Shown piece by piece: positions 18,753 to 29,083 of a stretch of 64,000 nt of DNA (position 1 is its first letter; each line of letters opens with the position of its first letter). The notes beneath the pieces were generated by a model. That model saw only the letters and a program-made list of their open reading frames with translations. It made no database searches and was not told the DNA's origin. The translations under genes were made by a program, and so were the position numbers. This DNA comes from Legionella saoudiensis. GTDB lineage: Bacteria; Pseudomonadota; Gammaproteobacteria; Legionellales; Legionellaceae. The DNA lies in NCBI RefSeq assembly GCF_001465875.1, contig NZ_LN901324.1:1612001-1676000 (forward strand), given 5' to 3'.

Positions 18753-20426
18753 TTACAAATAACAGCCTATGCCATCATAACCGACAATTTGGCATGATTT
18801 GTATGCACTTTGATCGAGACGATAACTAACCGAACCATAAGAAGCAATTATACTCCCATCCTTATGCTGCGCAAGCTGAGGTTTTTGGTAATTGATTGCA
18901 GGCTCACATCCTCCCTGAACTTGTATCCAAATGGCATTGCCAGCTTGAATACGTTTTGCGCCAGCAGCAACACCTGTACCACAATATTGAGCGACTAACT
19001 GTTGTAGCTTTGGTGAGGTAAAAAGTACGTCATAAGAGGCAATTGCAGCTTTTACTGCATTTTCCGCATCTAAGATTCCATGTCCACAAGGTTTTTTACC
19101 CACACATGATTTGTTAGGGTCTGCACTAACGCCAAAGCCATGAGTAGTAGTAAATAAAATCTGCTCTATCTGCTCTGGACTTAAAACTTTATCGCTTGCA
19201 GAGAAAATTAATCCGGCAACCCCAGCCACATGGGGCGTTGCCATGCTGGTGCCTTGATAGTAATCAAATCCGGAGCCATTGTAACCACCACCAGGATTAA
19301 CTGTTGATAAGATCCCCCCCCACAAGCCATAACGCTTATCCCCACCTGGTGCTGACAGAGTAATTCCTGGGCCATAGTTAGAGAAATAGGAGCGTAATCC
19401 TTCAGGGCCGGTAGAGGCAACTTTAACTACTCCATTACAAGCGGCAGGAGCATTATAATGTTCCCAACGATTATCATTTCCTGCGGCAGCAATAAGCACG
19501 GCTCCTTGGTTACGTGCAAAAAAAACAGCTTCTTGCAGTGCCTGATCACAAAAGTCTATTTCATCCTTAGGCCCCCTATCAACTCCAAAGCTCATATTAA
19601 GTACCTTAGCAGGATGAATGTTATTGGGGATTCCAGGAACTTCTCCTCCCACCGACCAATAAATGGCATTAACTACCGAACTCTCATAGAACATTCCTGA
19701 AGCAGCAGGAATTTTTAGCGGAAGAATTTTTAAATCTTCACCCATGCCACTCATCACATGGCCATATCCTGCAATAGTTCCCGCCACATGGGTGCCGTGG
19801 AATGACTTAGTTTCATCATTTAAGTTATTATTATTTGCGGCAAAATTCCACCCCCAAATCTTGCCCTCACTGTCTTTAACCAGGTTATTAATTAAACTCT
19901 CGTTTAAGGTAATCCCGGTATCTAATACGGCAACCACTATGGGCTTTTTAGCTAAACCAGTTGTATAAGCCCATGCCCCATCACGTGAACCGGGCTTTGA
20001 TTCCAACATCACCCCGGCGGGGCGCTCAAACTCATCCCATTGGCTTTCATGAGTTAATAAATCAACCAAGTTATAAGAAGTTTTTGGATCGGGTACTGGT
20101 GTAAAATGACCTATACGATCTTTAACTGCATAAAGTACTGCTGGATTTTTACGAAGGCGCTCAAGGGCCAATTGGGTAGGATCTGTTTTCTCTTCTGCGA
20201 TGTTAGCTGGAGCTTCTAATATTAATGAGTAGGCTCCATTAGCCATTGGTTTGAGCTCTTTTACAGGTAGCTGGGCAAATTGAGTAATTTGTGATTTTAA
20301 TGTAGTGGTATTTTTTATTTGTTGCTTGTATTTAATAATAACATGAATGCTGTCTTGATTAGGAAGGGCGAAAGCCCCGTGGGCCATGGATAAAAGCCCC
20401 AAACCAATAATCCCTTTAGTATACAT
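18753..20426 (-). CDS. Exported subtilisin-like serine protease (S8)
   Basis: 557 residues. A signal peptide (MYTKGIIGLGLLSMAHGAFA) is followed by a propeptide and a peptidase S8 domain. The catalytic triad is Asp169 (VAVLDTGIT), His210 (FHGTHVAGT) and Ser394 (GTSMATPHVAG), with the oxyanion Asn in AAAGNDN. Expected to be secreted, probably by the type II system, and self-processed. ATG 20426 has AAGGAG seven bases upstream; a TTG two codons earlier is less likely. The ~90-residue C-terminal tail contains Cys pairs (SCVGKKPCG, YCGTG, GCEP, SCQIVGYDGIGC) that may form disulfides. Confidence 0.93.
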   Translation of the reverse strand: MYTKGIIGLGLLSMAHGAFALPNQDSIHVIIKYKQQIKNTTTLKSQITQFAQLPVKELKPMANGAYSLILEAPANIAEEKTDPTQLALERLRKNPAVLYAVKDRIGHFTPVPDPKTSYNLVDLLTHESQWDEFERPAGVMLESKPGSRDGAWAYTTGLAKKPIVVAVLDTGITLNESLINNLVKDSEGKIWGWNFAANNNNLNDETKSFHGTHVAGTIAGYGHVMSGMGEDLKILPLKIPAASGMFYESSVVNAIYWSVGGEVPGIPNNIHPAKVLNMSFGVDRGPKDEIDFCDQALQEAVFFARNQGAVLIAAAGNDNRWEHYNAPAACNGVVKVASTGPEGLRSYFSNYGPGITLSAPGGDKRYGLWGGILSTVNPGGGYNGSGFDYYQGTSMATPHVAGVAGLIFSASDKVLSPEQIEQILFTTTHGFGVSADPNKSCVGKKPCGHGILDAENAVKAAIASYDVLFTSPKLQQLVAQYCGTGVAAGAKRIQAGNAIWIQVQGGCEPAINYQKPQLAQHKDGSIIASYGSVSYRLDQSAYKSCQIVGYDGIGCYL

Positions 20427-20515
20427 ACCCAATCTCCTTATAAAATGGATAAAGCGTCACTCAGTATGCAATAAGATAAATAGCAAAACAAGAATAGGGT
20501 CTGTACTTGATATGT

Positions 20516-21109
20516 TTATGGCTCAAAAGAAGAACTATCTGGCTCATTCTTTAATTCGTCATGTGCCGACTTTATATTATGGAATTCAGTTTTAAAACGC
20601 TGATTACTGGTTATAGGACTTACTTGCATTCGTTCTAATACTTGATACAAATCTTTAGTTATTGTGGTTATTTCCGTTTCATTTTGACTTTGTGCGACCG
20701 CTTGCCGCGTTTCCATAAGAAATTTACTTATGCTTATGTCACTTGAAGCGTGTTTTTCTATATTATGTAGAAAGGTTTCGCATATTTTTTTTGCTTGATC
20801 AATTACATTATTACTTACAATTTTATTTAGAATAGACTCCATGCTTACCTGAATTTCATCAAGTTCCGTTTCGTCCTGTGCTGCGTAAATTTGTTGATGA
20901 GTCTCTTGAACTAGTTTATTAACTGAATGATTGTTATAAGAAAAATTAAGCACCACCAATTCATCAATATATTCTTGGCAGTGTTCTTTGGCACGGCTTA
21001 AATCATCTCGATCTTTAAGCTTTTGCAGATAATCCAACCCTTCTTGTACCGAACTGTATTTCGTCGGGTTGACTCTCTCATTTAAAATGTGGTCCTTTTT
21101 TAGAGACAT
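20516..21109 (-). CDS. Helical protein with two tandem ~60-residue repeats
   Basis: 197 residues, highly charged and predicted helical, without signal peptide or membrane segment. Two internal copies are visible: about 40-97 (AKEHCQEYIDEL, KLVQETHQQI, TELDEI) and about 106-161 (AKKICETFLHNI, KFLMETRQAV, TEITTI). The same pattern (A..C...., then E....., then E#..I) appears in the C-terminal part of the kinase at 4397-6463. I know no name for the repeat with confidence. Possible effector by analogy, not shown. It lies between the subtilase and ahcY and is bounded by a terminator on the ahcY side. Confidence 0.7.
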   Translation of the reverse strand: MSLKKDHILNERVNPTKYSSVQEGLDYLQKLKDRDDLSRAKEHCQEYIDELVVLNFSYNNHSVNKLVQETHQQIYAAQDETELDEIQVSMESILNKIVSNNVIDQAKKICETFLHNIEKHASSDISISKFLMETRQAVAQSQNETEITTITKDLYQVLERMQVSPITSNQRFKTEFHNIKSAHDELKNEPDSSSFEP

Positions 21110-21204
21110 AGGCGTTAACTCATAATTTAGTTACCCTGTTTTAAGTTTAGTCTCAATGTTTTATTTTACAACCCCGGAAGCTCTAGTGTTGAAAAGAGAC
21201 TCAT

Positions 21205-21246
21205 AAAGCCGTCATTCTTCACTTTGTTCAGAATGACGGGCTTTTA
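21205..21246. terminator. Strong terminator behind ahcY
   Basis: GCCGTCATTCT (21208-21218) pairs with AGAATGACGGGC (21230-21241), flanked by AAA and TTTT, so it can work on either strand. It closes the ahcY transcript on the minus strand. Confidence 0.8.
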
Positions 21247-21266
21247 TAAATCTACTGTTAGCTATA

Positions 21267-22580
21267 TTAATAACGATAATGTTCAGGCTTGTATGGTCCT
21301 TTAACATCAAGGCCCAAATACTCTGCTTGCTCTTGAGTCAGTTGCGTTAATTTTGCACCAATACGTCCCAAATGCAAACGCGCTACCTTCTCATCTAAAA
21401 CTTTAGGCAAAACATAAACTTGTCTTTCATAGTTCGCAGAATGTTGGAATAACTCAATTTGCGCTAGAACCTGGTTAGTAAATGATGCAGACATAACAAA
21501 ACTTGGATGTCCGGTTGCGCAACCTAAATTAACTAAACGTCCTTCAGCTAATAGAATAATACGTTTACCGTCAGGGAATATCACATGATCAACCTGAGGC
21601 TTAATATTTTCCCATTGGTATTGTTTTAAACTGTGAACATCAATTTCCGAGTCAAAATGGCCAATGTTACATAAAATAGCTTGGTTACGCATGCGCTTCA
21701 TATGCTCATGAGTCACCACATGGTAATTACCTGTTGCCGTTACAACAATATCTACTTGCTCAGCTACATCATCTAAAGTAACAACTCGATATCCTTCCAT
21801 TGCCGCCTGTAAGGCACAAATAGGGTCGATTTCAGCAATAAAAACTGTGGCGCCTTGACCACGTAAGGCTTGCGCACAGCCTTTGCCCACATCACCATAG
21901 CCTAAAATCAAAGCAATCTTACCGGCAATCATGACATCGGTAGCACGTTTTAAACCATCTAATAATGATTCACGGCAGCCATAAAGATTATCAAATTTAG
22001 ATTTAGTAACCGCATCGTTCACATTAATCGCGGGCATCTTTAAATCACCTTTTTTCGCCATTTCATAAAGACGAGCCACTCCTGTGGTGGTTTCTTCAGA
22101 AACCCCTTTAATTTCTTCTAAGAGCTCTGGATGCTTTTCATGGATAATTTGCGTTAAATCGCCACCATCATCTAAAAGCAAATTGGGAGTCCAATTATTC
22201 GGACCTCTTAAGGTTTGTTCTACACACCACCAATACTCTTCCTCAGTTTCACCTTTCCAGGCAAAAACAGGAATTCCCTCTGCGGCAATCGCTGCAGCAG
22301 CATGGTCTTGAGTAGAGAAAATATTACATGAAGACCAACGAACCTCTGCCCCCAAAGCGACTAAAGTTTCAATTAGCACTGCAGTTTGAATGGTCATGTG
22401 CAAACAACCTGCAATACGAGCACCCTTCAAAGGCTTCGCAGCACCGAATTCCTCACGTAAGGCCATCAAACCAGGCATTTCCGTTTCTGCAATCGCAATT
22501 TCTTTACGTCCCCAAGACGCTAAGGACATATCTGCTACTTTATAATCTTGATTCATAGTTACCTTAGTTGCTAATTCCAT
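21267..22580 (-). CDS. ahcY: S-adenosylhomocysteinase
   Basis: 437 residues. It hydrolyses S-adenosylhomocysteine to adenosine and homocysteine, removing the inhibitory by-product of SAM-dependent methylation. Seen: [20 protein letters not shown] near the N-terminus, [13 protein letters not shown] with the catalytic Lys and Asp, the NAD-binding loop [10 protein letters not shown], and the C-terminal KPEHYRY. AAGGAG lies just before the ATG. It starts 10 bases after metK ends on the same strand, so the SAM-making and SAH-clearing genes form an operon. Confidence 0.97.
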   Translation of the reverse strand: MELATKVTMNQDYKVADMSLASWGRKEIAIAETEMPGLMALREEFGAAKPLKGARIAGCLHMTIQTAVLIETLVALGAEVRWSSCNIFSTQDHAAAAIAAEGIPVFAWKGETEEEYWWCVEQTLRGPNNWTPNLLLDDGGDLTQIIHEKHPELLEEIKGVSEETTTGVARLYEMAKKGDLKMPAINVNDAVTKSKFDNLYGCRESLLDGLKRATDVMIAGKIALILGYGDVGKGCAQALRGQGATVFIAEIDPICALQAAMEGYRVVTLDDVAEQVDIVVTATGNYHVVTHEHMKRMRNQAILCNIGHFDSEIDVHSLKQYQWENIKPQVDHVIFPDGKRIILLAEGRLVNLGCATGHPSFVMSASFTNQVLAQIELFQHSANYERQVYVLPKVLDEKVARLHLGRIGAKLTQLTQEQAEYLGLDVKGPYKPEHYRY

Positions 22581-22590
22581 AATTATCTCC

Positions 22591-23739
22591 TTACAGTGCT
22601 TTCTGTAATTCAGCGACCTTATCTAAACGCTCCCAAGGAAATTGCGCGCGTCCATAATGTCCATACGTTGCCGTTTCTCTATAAATGGGGCGTAGTAAAT
22701 TATGATGCTCAATAATGCCTTGCGGCGTTAAGTCAAAATGAGCATGAATTAATTCAATGATTTCATTATTGGCTAAACGACCTGTACCGAAAGTTTCCAC
22801 AAAAATAGAAGTAGGTTCTGCAACCCCAATAGCATAAGAAACTTGGATTTCGCACTTATCAGCCAAGCCTGCAGCCACAATATTTTTGGCGACATAGCGC
22901 GCAGCATAAGCGGCAGAGCGATCTACTTTTGACGGATCTTTACCTGAAAAACAACCGCCCCCATGTCTGGCTGTACCACCATAAGTATCAACAATGATTT
23001 TACGTCCAGTTAAGCCACAATCACCTAATGGGCCACCAATCACAAAACGACCGGTAGGATTAATAAAATAACGAGTTTTACTGGTTAACCATTCTGCAGG
23101 CAGCGTTGTTTTAATAATTTCTTCACGTACCGCCTCCACTAAATCTTGGTGGCTAACTTCTTCGGAATGCTGGGTAGAAAATACTACTGTATCCACTTCA
23201 ACAGGCATGCCTTGTTCGTAGCGCAAAGTCACCTGGCTTTTAGCATCTGGGCGTAACCATGATAAATCACCTGATTTACGTAATTGAGCTTGTTTTTCCA
23301 TTAGGCGATGGGCATATGCAATCGGGGCTGGCATAAAAACATCTGTTTCACGGCTGGCATAACCAAACATAATGCCTTGGTCACCTGCTCCCTGAAGCTT
23401 AGTCGTAGCATTATCAACGCCCTGAGCAATATCAGGGGACTGTTTGCCAATTGCAGACAATACCGCACAAGACTCCCAGTCAAAACCCATTTGGGAGCTA
23501 TTATATCCAATATCTTTCACTACATTTCGCGTTACCGCTTCCACATCAACCCAGGCTTTAGTGGTAATTTCTCCACCAACTAAGACCATGCCTGTTTTAA
23601 CAAAAACCTCACAAGCCACACGCGCCTTAGGGTCTTGCTCAAGAATAGCATCTAAAATCGCATCAGAGATTTGATCAGCTATCTTATCTGGATGTCCTTC
23701 AGAAACCGATTCGGAAGTGAAGACAAAGCTTTCATTCAT
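22591..23739 (-). CDS. metK: S-adenosylmethionine synthetase
   Basis: 382 residues, the normal length of MetK, which makes SAM from methionine and ATP. Seen: the opening [33 protein letters not shown] (ATP-binding hexapeptide region) and [19 protein letters not shown] (P-loop-like GGGAFSGKD, here with Cys). A GAGGA site precedes the ATG. Followed at 10 bases by ahcY. The carA gene ends about 21 bases upstream on the same strand, so a longer carA-metK-ahcY transcript is possible. No SAM riboswitch fits in that gap. Confidence 0.97.
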   Translation of the reverse strand: MNESFVFTSESVSEGHPDKIADQISDAILDAILEQDPKARVACEVFVKTGMVLVGGEITTKAWVDVEAVTRNVVKDIGYNSSQMGFDWESCAVLSAIGKQSPDIAQGVDNATTKLQGAGDQGIMFGYASRETDVFMPAPIAYAHRLMEKQAQLRKSGDLSWLRPDAKSQVTLRYEQGMPVEVDTVVFSTQHSEEVSHQDLVEAVREEIIKTTLPAEWLTSKTRYFINPTGRFVIGGPLGDCGLTGRKIIVDTYGGTARHGGGCFSGKDPSKVDRSAAYAARYVAKNIVAAGLADKCEIQVSYAIGVAEPTSIFVETFGTGRLANNEIIELIHAHFDLTPQGIIEHHNLLRPIYRETATYGHYGRAQFPWERLDKVAELQKAL

Positions 23740-23760
23740 TGTAAATCCTCTTTAAAGGGG

Positions 23761-24873
23761 TTATCCCATTAATTTAATAAATTCATTAAATATTATTTCG
23801 ATGTCATGCGGCCCAGGGCTCGCTTCTGGATGCCCTTGAAAACCGAGGGCTGGCTTTTCTTTATGGCGAATACCTTGCAAGGTCCCATCAAACAACGAAC
23901 GGTGAGTCACTGTCAAACATTCTGGCAAAGTGTCCTCATCCACAGTAAATCCATGATTTTGGCTAGTAATAAATACACGTTGGCTACCTTCAGTTTCAAT
24001 AACTGGATGATTCGCCCCATGATGACCAAATTTCATTTTTTTAGTTTCACCACCACAAGCTAACGCCAAAATTTGGAAACCCAGGCAAATACCAAATACA
24101 GGGATACCCTGCTTTAAAAATTCTTGGGTTGCTTTAATTGCATAGTCACAAGCTTGTGGATCTCCCGGGCCATTCGATAAAAATATGCCATCAGGCTCCA
24201 TTGCCAATACTTCTTCGGCTGAGGTTTGAGCTGGAACAAGGGTCAAATGGCACCCTTTATCATATAAGATACGTAAGATATTGTGTTTTACACCAAAATC
24301 ATAAGCGACCACATGAAACTGCTGCGGGCGAGAATCTGGGCCCCACTCTCCTCGGCCCTCATGCCAACGCTCTGTTGTTTTACGAGAAACTTCTAAAGCC
24401 AAATCCATGCCTTGCAAACCTGTAAATGATTTTGCCTTAGCCAGAACCCGTTCGGGATTACTTACATCAGTACTAATGCAAGCACCAATTGCGCCATGCT
24501 CACGTAGCCTTAAAGTTAAATCACGCGTATCAATTTCAGCAATAGCAACCACATTATGTTTTTTGAGCCATTCGCTAAGCGATTGCTCAGCACGATAATT
24601 ACTGTGGGTTAAGGAATAATTCCTCATCACTAAACCAGCAGCCCATACTGTATTAGACTCCATGTCCTCAAAAGTACAACCAGTATTGCCTACATGAGCA
24701 GAAGTCAAAGTGATAATCTGGCGGGCATAGGAGGGATCGCTAAGCATTTCCTGATAGCCAGTTAGGGAGGTATTAAAAACCAGTTCACCAACACAGTCAC
24801 CGCTAGCGCCTACTGAAATTCCTTCGTATACCGTTCCATCGGCTAACACTAAAATTGCTGGTTGATTTATCAT
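23761..24873 (-). CDS. carA: Carbamoyl-phosphate synthase small subunit
   Basis: 370 residues. It supplies ammonia from glutamine to CarB for arginine and pyrimidine synthesis. The C-terminal class I amidotransferase domain shows [12 protein letters not shown] (nucleophile Cys), SQNHGF and [14 protein letters not shown] (His-Glu). ATG 24873 is taken as the start, giving [13 protein letters not shown]; a TTG at 24903 lies within a large inverted repeat and is unlikely. Unlike many genomes, carB does not follow: the next gene is metK, and dnaJ lies upstream. Confidence 0.95.
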   Translation of the reverse strand: MINQPAILVLADGTVYEGISVGASGDCVGELVFNTSLTGYQEMLSDPSYARQIITLTSAHVGNTGCTFEDMESNTVWAAGLVMRNYSLTHSNYRAEQSLSEWLKKHNVVAIAEIDTRDLTLRLREHGAIGACISTDVSNPERVLAKAKSFTGLQGMDLALEVSRKTTERWHEGRGEWGPDSRPQQFHVVAYDFGVKHNILRILYDKGCHLTLVPAQTSAEEVLAMEPDGIFLSNGPGDPQACDYAIKATQEFLKQGIPVFGICLGFQILALACGGETKKMKFGHHGANHPVIETEGSQRVFITSQNHGFTVDEDTLPECLTVTHRSLFDGTLQGIRHKEKPALGFQGHPEASPGPHDIEIIFNEFIKLMG

Positions 24874-24902
24874 GGAGCACACTCTATGTTGTGTGTAATT
24901 CA

Positions 24903-24940
24903 ATCAACATAGTTTGAATCCAAAATCAAACTATGTTGAT
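24903..24940. repeat. Perfect 14-bp inverted repeat before carA
   Basis: ATCAACATAGTTTG (24903-24916) and CAAACTATGTTGAT (24927-24940) are perfect inverse copies with a 10-base loop, located between the dnaJ stop and the carA start. A smaller hairpin GCACA/TGTGC lies at 24943-24956. No T-run follows, so an operator or a 5'-leader structure of carA is as likely as a dnaJ terminator. Confidence 0.7.
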
Positions 24941-25001
24941 AAGCACAAAAATGTGCATAAATTACACATAAAAATAAATGCGCCATTGTAACTTAATTAG
25001 C

Positions 25002-26141
25002 TTAAAATTTCATGTCTTCAAAAAATTTTTTCACACCAGCAAACCATGAACTAGTACGTGGTGAATGATTTGCCTTGGCGGATTCTAAAGATTCATGCAA
25101 TTTAGATAATAAGTCCTTCTGCTCACGAGAAAGGTTAACTGGAGTTTCAACAACGACTTTACACAATAAATCACCCTGACCGTGCCCGCGTACCGATTTC
25201 ATTCCTTTACTTCTTAAACGAAATACTTTGCCTGTTTGCGTTTCCTCAGGAATTTTTAAGGTAACTCGGCCTTCAAGAGTAGGAACTTCAATAGAGCCTC
25301 CCAATGCCGCAGTGATAAAGCTAATAGGGACTTCACAATGTAAATCATTATCTTGGCGCTCGAAGATCGCATGTTTTTTAATATTGATTTGCACGTAGAG
25401 ATCACCCGAACCACCACCATATATTCCGGCTTCACCTTCGCCAGTCAAACGTACACGATCTCCATTATCAACACCTGCAGGAATTTTAACCGTTAATTTT
25501 TTGCTTTCACGAATACGGCCTTGGCCATGACAGCTTGTACATGGGTCAGTAATGACTTTACCTTCGCCATGACAACTTGGACAAGTCTGTTGAATGGAAA
25601 AGAACCCTTGTTGGATTCGAACTTGTCCCATGCCATTACAGGTTTCACATGTTTTAGGTTGAGTTCCTGGCTTAGCTCCGGAACCATGACAGGTATTACA
25701 CGAACCTTGTCTGGGTACAGTAATCTCAACGTCTTTGCCTGTAGCGGCTTCTTCTAAAGTTAAGGTGACGTTAAATTGTAAGTCAGCACCGCGTTGGCCA
25801 CGTGATTGGCGCCCTGCACCACGACCACCAGAAAAAATGTTTTCAAAAATATCTTCGAAAACATCGCCAAAGCCCCCAAAACCACCACCGCCGAAGCCAC
25901 CGCCTCCACGTGATGGATCCACGCCCGCATGACCAAATTGATCATAGGCAGCACGTTTTTGCTGATCAGAGAGAATGCTGTATGCATTTTGAATTTCTTT
26001 GAACTTTTCTTCTGCGGAGGAGTCACCGGGATTGCGATCTGGATGATACTTCATCGCCAGCTTACGATATGCTTTTTTAATCTCTGCATCACTCGCTGTT
26101 CGACTTACTTCTAAAAGCTCATAATAATCCCGCTGTTCCAT
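25002..26141 (-). CDS. dnaJ: Chaperone protein DnaJ
   Basis: 379 residues. Co-chaperone that delivers unfolded clients to DnaK and stimulates its ATPase. The J domain includes the HPDRNPGD loop; then a Gly/Phe-rich linker (about 75-110), four CxxCxGxG zinc motifs ([32 protein letters not shown]) and the C-terminal substrate domains. It lies 164 bases behind dnaK with a large nested hairpin between them. Confidence 0.97.
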   Translation of the reverse strand: MEQRDYYELLEVSRTASDAEIKKAYRKLAMKYHPDRNPGDSSAEEKFKEIQNAYSILSDQQKRAAYDQFGHAGVDPSRGGGGFGGGGFGGFGDVFEDIFENIFSGGRGAGRQSRGQRGADLQFNVTLTLEEAATGKDVEITVPRQGSCNTCHGSGAKPGTQPKTCETCNGMGQVRIQQGFFSIQQTCPSCHGEGKVITDPCTSCHGQGRIRESKKLTVKIPAGVDNGDRVRLTGEGEAGIYGGGSGDLYVQINIKKHAIFERQDNDLHCEVPISFITAALGGSIEVPTLEGRVTLKIPEETQTGKVFRLRSKGMKSVRGHGQGDLLCKVVVETPVNLSREQKDLLSKLHESLESAKANHSPRTSSWFAGVKKFFEDMKF

Positions 26142-26194
26142 AACTACTCACATATATAGATAAATTAGTTTTAATACCGTTTTGTCAAACACAG

Positions 26195-26275
26195 TTGGGC
26201 CGAAGACACCAACAATAATCCTATTCCTTGCATTATAGGCAGGAATAGAGATTATTGCTGGGCCTCTCGGCCCAA
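26195..26275 (-). promoter_or_regulatory. Nested hairpin between dnaK and dnaJ
   Basis: TTGGGCC (26195-26201) can pair with GGCCCAA (26269-26275); inside it CAATAATC plus CTATTCCT (26213-26228) pairs with AGGAATAG plus GATTATTG (26241-26257). A competing small stem TGGGCC-TCTC-GGCCCA occupies 26259-26274. It probably attenuates transcription into dnaJ or protects the dnaK mRNA 3' end, lowering DnaJ relative to DnaK. Confidence 0.6.
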
Positions 26276-26305
26276 TCCAGGTTTTACCAAACCCATTGAA
26301 TAAAA

Positions 26306-28243
26306 TTACTTCTTATCGTCCTTAACTTCTTCAAACTCAGCATCCACAACACCATCATCCGCCTTGGCAGATTCATGAGCTGGTGCTTCCTGTGCACTGC
26401 CTTGTTGTGCCTGACCTTCTGCTGATTTTTTCGCATAAACACGCTCTGCCATTTTAGCAGAAGCATCAGTTAAGGTTTTTACTTTCGCTTCAATTTCTGC
26501 TTTATCAGTACCTTGAACCGCTTCTTTTAATTCAGCAACTGCGGTTTCAATGCCTTTTTTCTCATCCTCAGAAAGTTCCTCAGCTAAATCTTTCATTGAT
26601 TTTTCACAGCTGTGGATCAAGCTATCAGCCTGATTACGAAGCTCTGCTAACTCTTTAAACTTCTTATCTTCTTCAGCATGAGATTGGGCATCTTTAACCA
26701 TGGCTTCAACTTCTTCGTCACTCAAACCACTAGAGGCTTTAATGACAATCGATTGTGCCTTACCTGTTGCTTTATCTTTTGCAGAAACGTTAAGGATACC
26801 ATTCGCATCAATATCAAAAGTCACTTCAATTTGTGGTACGCCACGTGGCGCTGGAGGAATATCGCCCAAATCAAATCGACCTAAAGATTTGTTTGCAGAT
26901 GCCTGCTCACGCTCACCTTGTAATACATGCACTGTTACTGCAGTTTGGTTGTCATCAGCAGTAGAGAACACTTGGTTCGCCTTGGTAGGAATTGTTGTAT
27001 TTTTCTCGATGAGCTTGGTCATAATCCCGCCCATTGTTTCAATACCTAAAGACAATGGAGTTACGTCCAGCAAGAGAATGTCTTTCACTTCACCAGACAA
27101 TACTGCTGCTTGAATCGCAGCCCCTACAGCCACTGCTTCGTCAGGGTTTACGTCTTTGCGTGGTTCTTTACCAAAGAACTCTTCCACCGTTTTTTGTACT
27201 AAAGGCATACGAGTCTGACCACCAACCAAAATTACTTCATTGATTTGCGATACTGTTAAGCCCGCATCTTTCAATGCTGTTTTACATGGTTCAATCGTAC
27301 GCTCAACCAGCTTCTCAACTAAAGATTCTAACTTCGCACGAGTTAATTTTATATTTAAGTGTTTTGGTCCAGTAGCATCTGCGGTAATGTAAGGCAAATT
27401 AACGTCTGTTTGTTGTGCTGAAGACAATTCAATTTTTGCCTTTTCAGCAGCTTCTTTCAAACGTTGTAACGCTAATGGGTCATTGTGTAAGTCAATGCCT
27501 GAATCTTTTTTGAATTCTGCAGCTAAATAATCAATTAATGCCAAGTCAAAGTCTTCACCACCGAGGAAGGTATCTCCGTTTGTAGCTAATACTTCGAATT
27601 GGTGCTCCCCATCAACTTCAGCAATTTCGATGATGGAAATATCGAAGGTACCACCACCAAGGTCATATACAGCAATGATGGAATCACCACGTCGTTTGTC
27701 CATGCCATAAGCAAGAGCAGCCGCCGTAGGCTCATTAATGATACGTTTTACTTCAAGACCTGCAATACGGCCAGCATCTTTAGTAGCTTGACGTTGTGAA
27801 TCATTAAAGTAAGCAGGTACCGTAATAACCGCCTCTTTGACTTCTTCGCCTAAGTAATCTTCTGCAGTCTTTTTCATTTTGCGTAACACTTCAGCAGAAA
27901 TTTGTGGTGGCGCTTTATCTTGACCTTGGACTTTAACCCAAGCATCACCATTGTCTGCTTTGATGATTTTGTAAGGAACCATCTTAATGTCTTTTTGGAC
28001 AACGCCATCTTCAAAACGACGACCAATTAAACGCTTAATCGCGAATAATGTTTTTTCAGGATTTGTTACTGATTGGCGTTTTGCAGATTGACCTACCAAG
28101 ATTTCACCATCATCAGTGTATGCAACAATTGAAGGAGTGGTACGATGACCTTCGCTGTTATCAATTACTCGAGGCTTATCACCTTCCATTACTGCGACAC
28201 ATGAGTTAGTAGTACCTAAGTCAATTCCAATAATCTTTGCCAT
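26306..28243 (-). CDS. dnaK: Chaperone protein DnaK (Hsp70)
   Basis: 645 residues, the normal length. ATP-driven chaperone for nascent and stress-unfolded proteins. Starts [20 protein letters not shown]; the second ATPase signature [16 protein letters not shown], third signature [13 protein letters not shown], linker [10 protein letters not shown] and the acidic tail ([13 protein letters not shown]) are present. A sigma-32-like promoter lies in the grpE-dnaK gap, besides read-through from grpE. Confidence 0.98.
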   Translation of the reverse strand: MAKIIGIDLGTTNSCVAVMEGDKPRVIDNSEGHRTTPSIVAYTDDGEILVGQSAKRQSVTNPEKTLFAIKRLIGRRFEDGVVQKDIKMVPYKIIKADNGDAWVKVQGQDKAPPQISAEVLRKMKKTAEDYLGEEVKEAVITVPAYFNDSQRQATKDAGRIAGLEVKRIINEPTAAALAYGMDKRRGDSIIAVYDLGGGTFDISIIEIAEVDGEHQFEVLATNGDTFLGGEDFDLALIDYLAAEFKKDSGIDLHNDPLALQRLKEAAEKAKIELSSAQQTDVNLPYITADATGPKHLNIKLTRAKLESLVEKLVERTIEPCKTALKDAGLTVSQINEVILVGGQTRMPLVQKTVEEFFGKEPRKDVNPDEAVAVGAAIQAAVLSGEVKDILLLDVTPLSLGIETMGGIMTKLIEKNTTIPTKANQVFSTADDNQTAVTVHVLQGEREQASANKSLGRFDLGDIPPAPRGVPQIEVTFDIDANGILNVSAKDKATGKAQSIVIKASSGLSDEEVEAMVKDAQSHAEEDKKFKELAELRNQADSLIHSCEKSMKDLAEELSEDEKKGIETAVAELKEAVQGTDKAEIEAKVKTLTDASAKMAERVYAKKSAEGQAQQGSAQEAPAHESAKADDGVVDAEFEEVKDDKK

Positions 28244-28291
28244 TCTTTTTTTACTCCAAATTAATATTGTTCACTATGTGATGAAATTCAT

Positions 28292-28318
28292 ATGGGGATA
28301 TATCCCAATGATTTCAAC
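28292..28318 (-). promoter_or_regulatory. Heat-shock (sigma-32) promoter for dnaK
   Basis: On the minus strand GTTGAAA, 14 bases, then CCCCAT, followed by ATG-free leader to dnaK. It fits the sigma-32 pattern CTTGAAA-N(11-16)-CCCCAT. The overlapping palindrome GGGATATATCCC sits between the two elements. Confidence 0.65.
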
Positions 28319-28330
28319 CCATTTCCTGAA

Positions 28331-28924
28331 TTATTTTTTTGAAACGATGACGCGTGCGGGTCTAATTACACGATCATTAAGCTTGTATCCTTTCTGGAAT
28401 ACCGCAATCACTGTATTTGGTGCTGCATCAGGTGCATCTTGCATTGTCATTGCCTCATGTTCTTGAGGATCAAAAGGCATCCCCACTGGATCAATTTGTT
28501 GTACATCAAATTTCTGAAGAACATCAACAAACAATTTCATGGTTAATTCGAGGCCTTCACGCATTGCTACATCATCCGCTTTAATAGCCAATTGCAGCGC
28601 CTGCTCTAAGCTATCAATGATTGGTAATAAAGCGCTAATTAGTTTTTCAGCACCATACCGGTGTGCGTTAGCAATTTCACGTTCAGCACGACGGCGTACA
28701 TTGTCCAACTCGGCCATAGCGCGCACAGACTTTTCCCAGTTTTCATGGGCTTTTTGCTCAGCAAGAGTTAATTGCTCGCTTAATTCTTTATAATTCGCAT
28801 GCTCTAAGCCTTCCTCATGATGAGCTGGCTCTTCAGCTTGTATTTGCTCTTCAGTAGGTTGCTCCTCGTGAGCTTCGTGTTCTTCTTTAAATTTATTCCA
28901 ATCTTTTTTATCGTGTTTGCTCAT
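28331..28924 (-). CDS. grpE: Nucleotide exchange factor GrpE
   Basis: 197 residues. Releases ADP from DnaK. An acidic, low-complexity N-terminus (KEEHEAHEEQPTEEQ) is followed by the long helix and the family segment ALLPIIDSLEQAL, then the beta-wing (YKLNDRVIRPARVIVSK). First gene of the grpE-dnaK-dnaJ cluster, with its own heat-shock promoter. Confidence 0.96.
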   Translation of the reverse strand: MSKHDKKDWNKFKEEHEAHEEQPTEEQIQAEEPAHHEEGLEHANYKELSEQLTLAEQKAHENWEKSVRAMAELDNVRRRAEREIANAHRYGAEKLISALLPIIDSLEQALQLAIKADDVAMREGLELTMKLFVDVLQKFDVQQIDPVGMPFDPQEHEAMTMQDAPDAAPNTVIAVFQKGYKLNDRVIRPARVIVSKK

Positions 28925-28957
28925 CCAAATAACTCCTGACTAACCTGAATTTTGCAC

Positions 28958-28984
28958 ATGGGGACAAAAGGAATAAATTTCAAG
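28958..28984 (-). promoter_or_regulatory. Heat-shock (sigma-32) promoter for grpE
   Basis: On the minus strand CTTGAAA (28984-28978), 14 bases, then CCCCAT (28963-28958): a near-perfect match to the gammaproteobacterial sigma-32 consensus, 34 bases upstream of the grpE start codon. Confidence 0.8.
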
Positions 28985-29083
28985 GGCTGATGTTTAAAAT
29001 AAAATGTAAACGAGTAAGGGCCTGTTGCAGTATGTGTCCATTTATTCCATACTTAGACACCGAAAAAGTCACTTGGATTTATT

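Noticed and set aside
23740..23760. SAM riboswitch before metK
   Set aside because: Only 21 bases separate carA and metK, too short for any known SAM aptamer.
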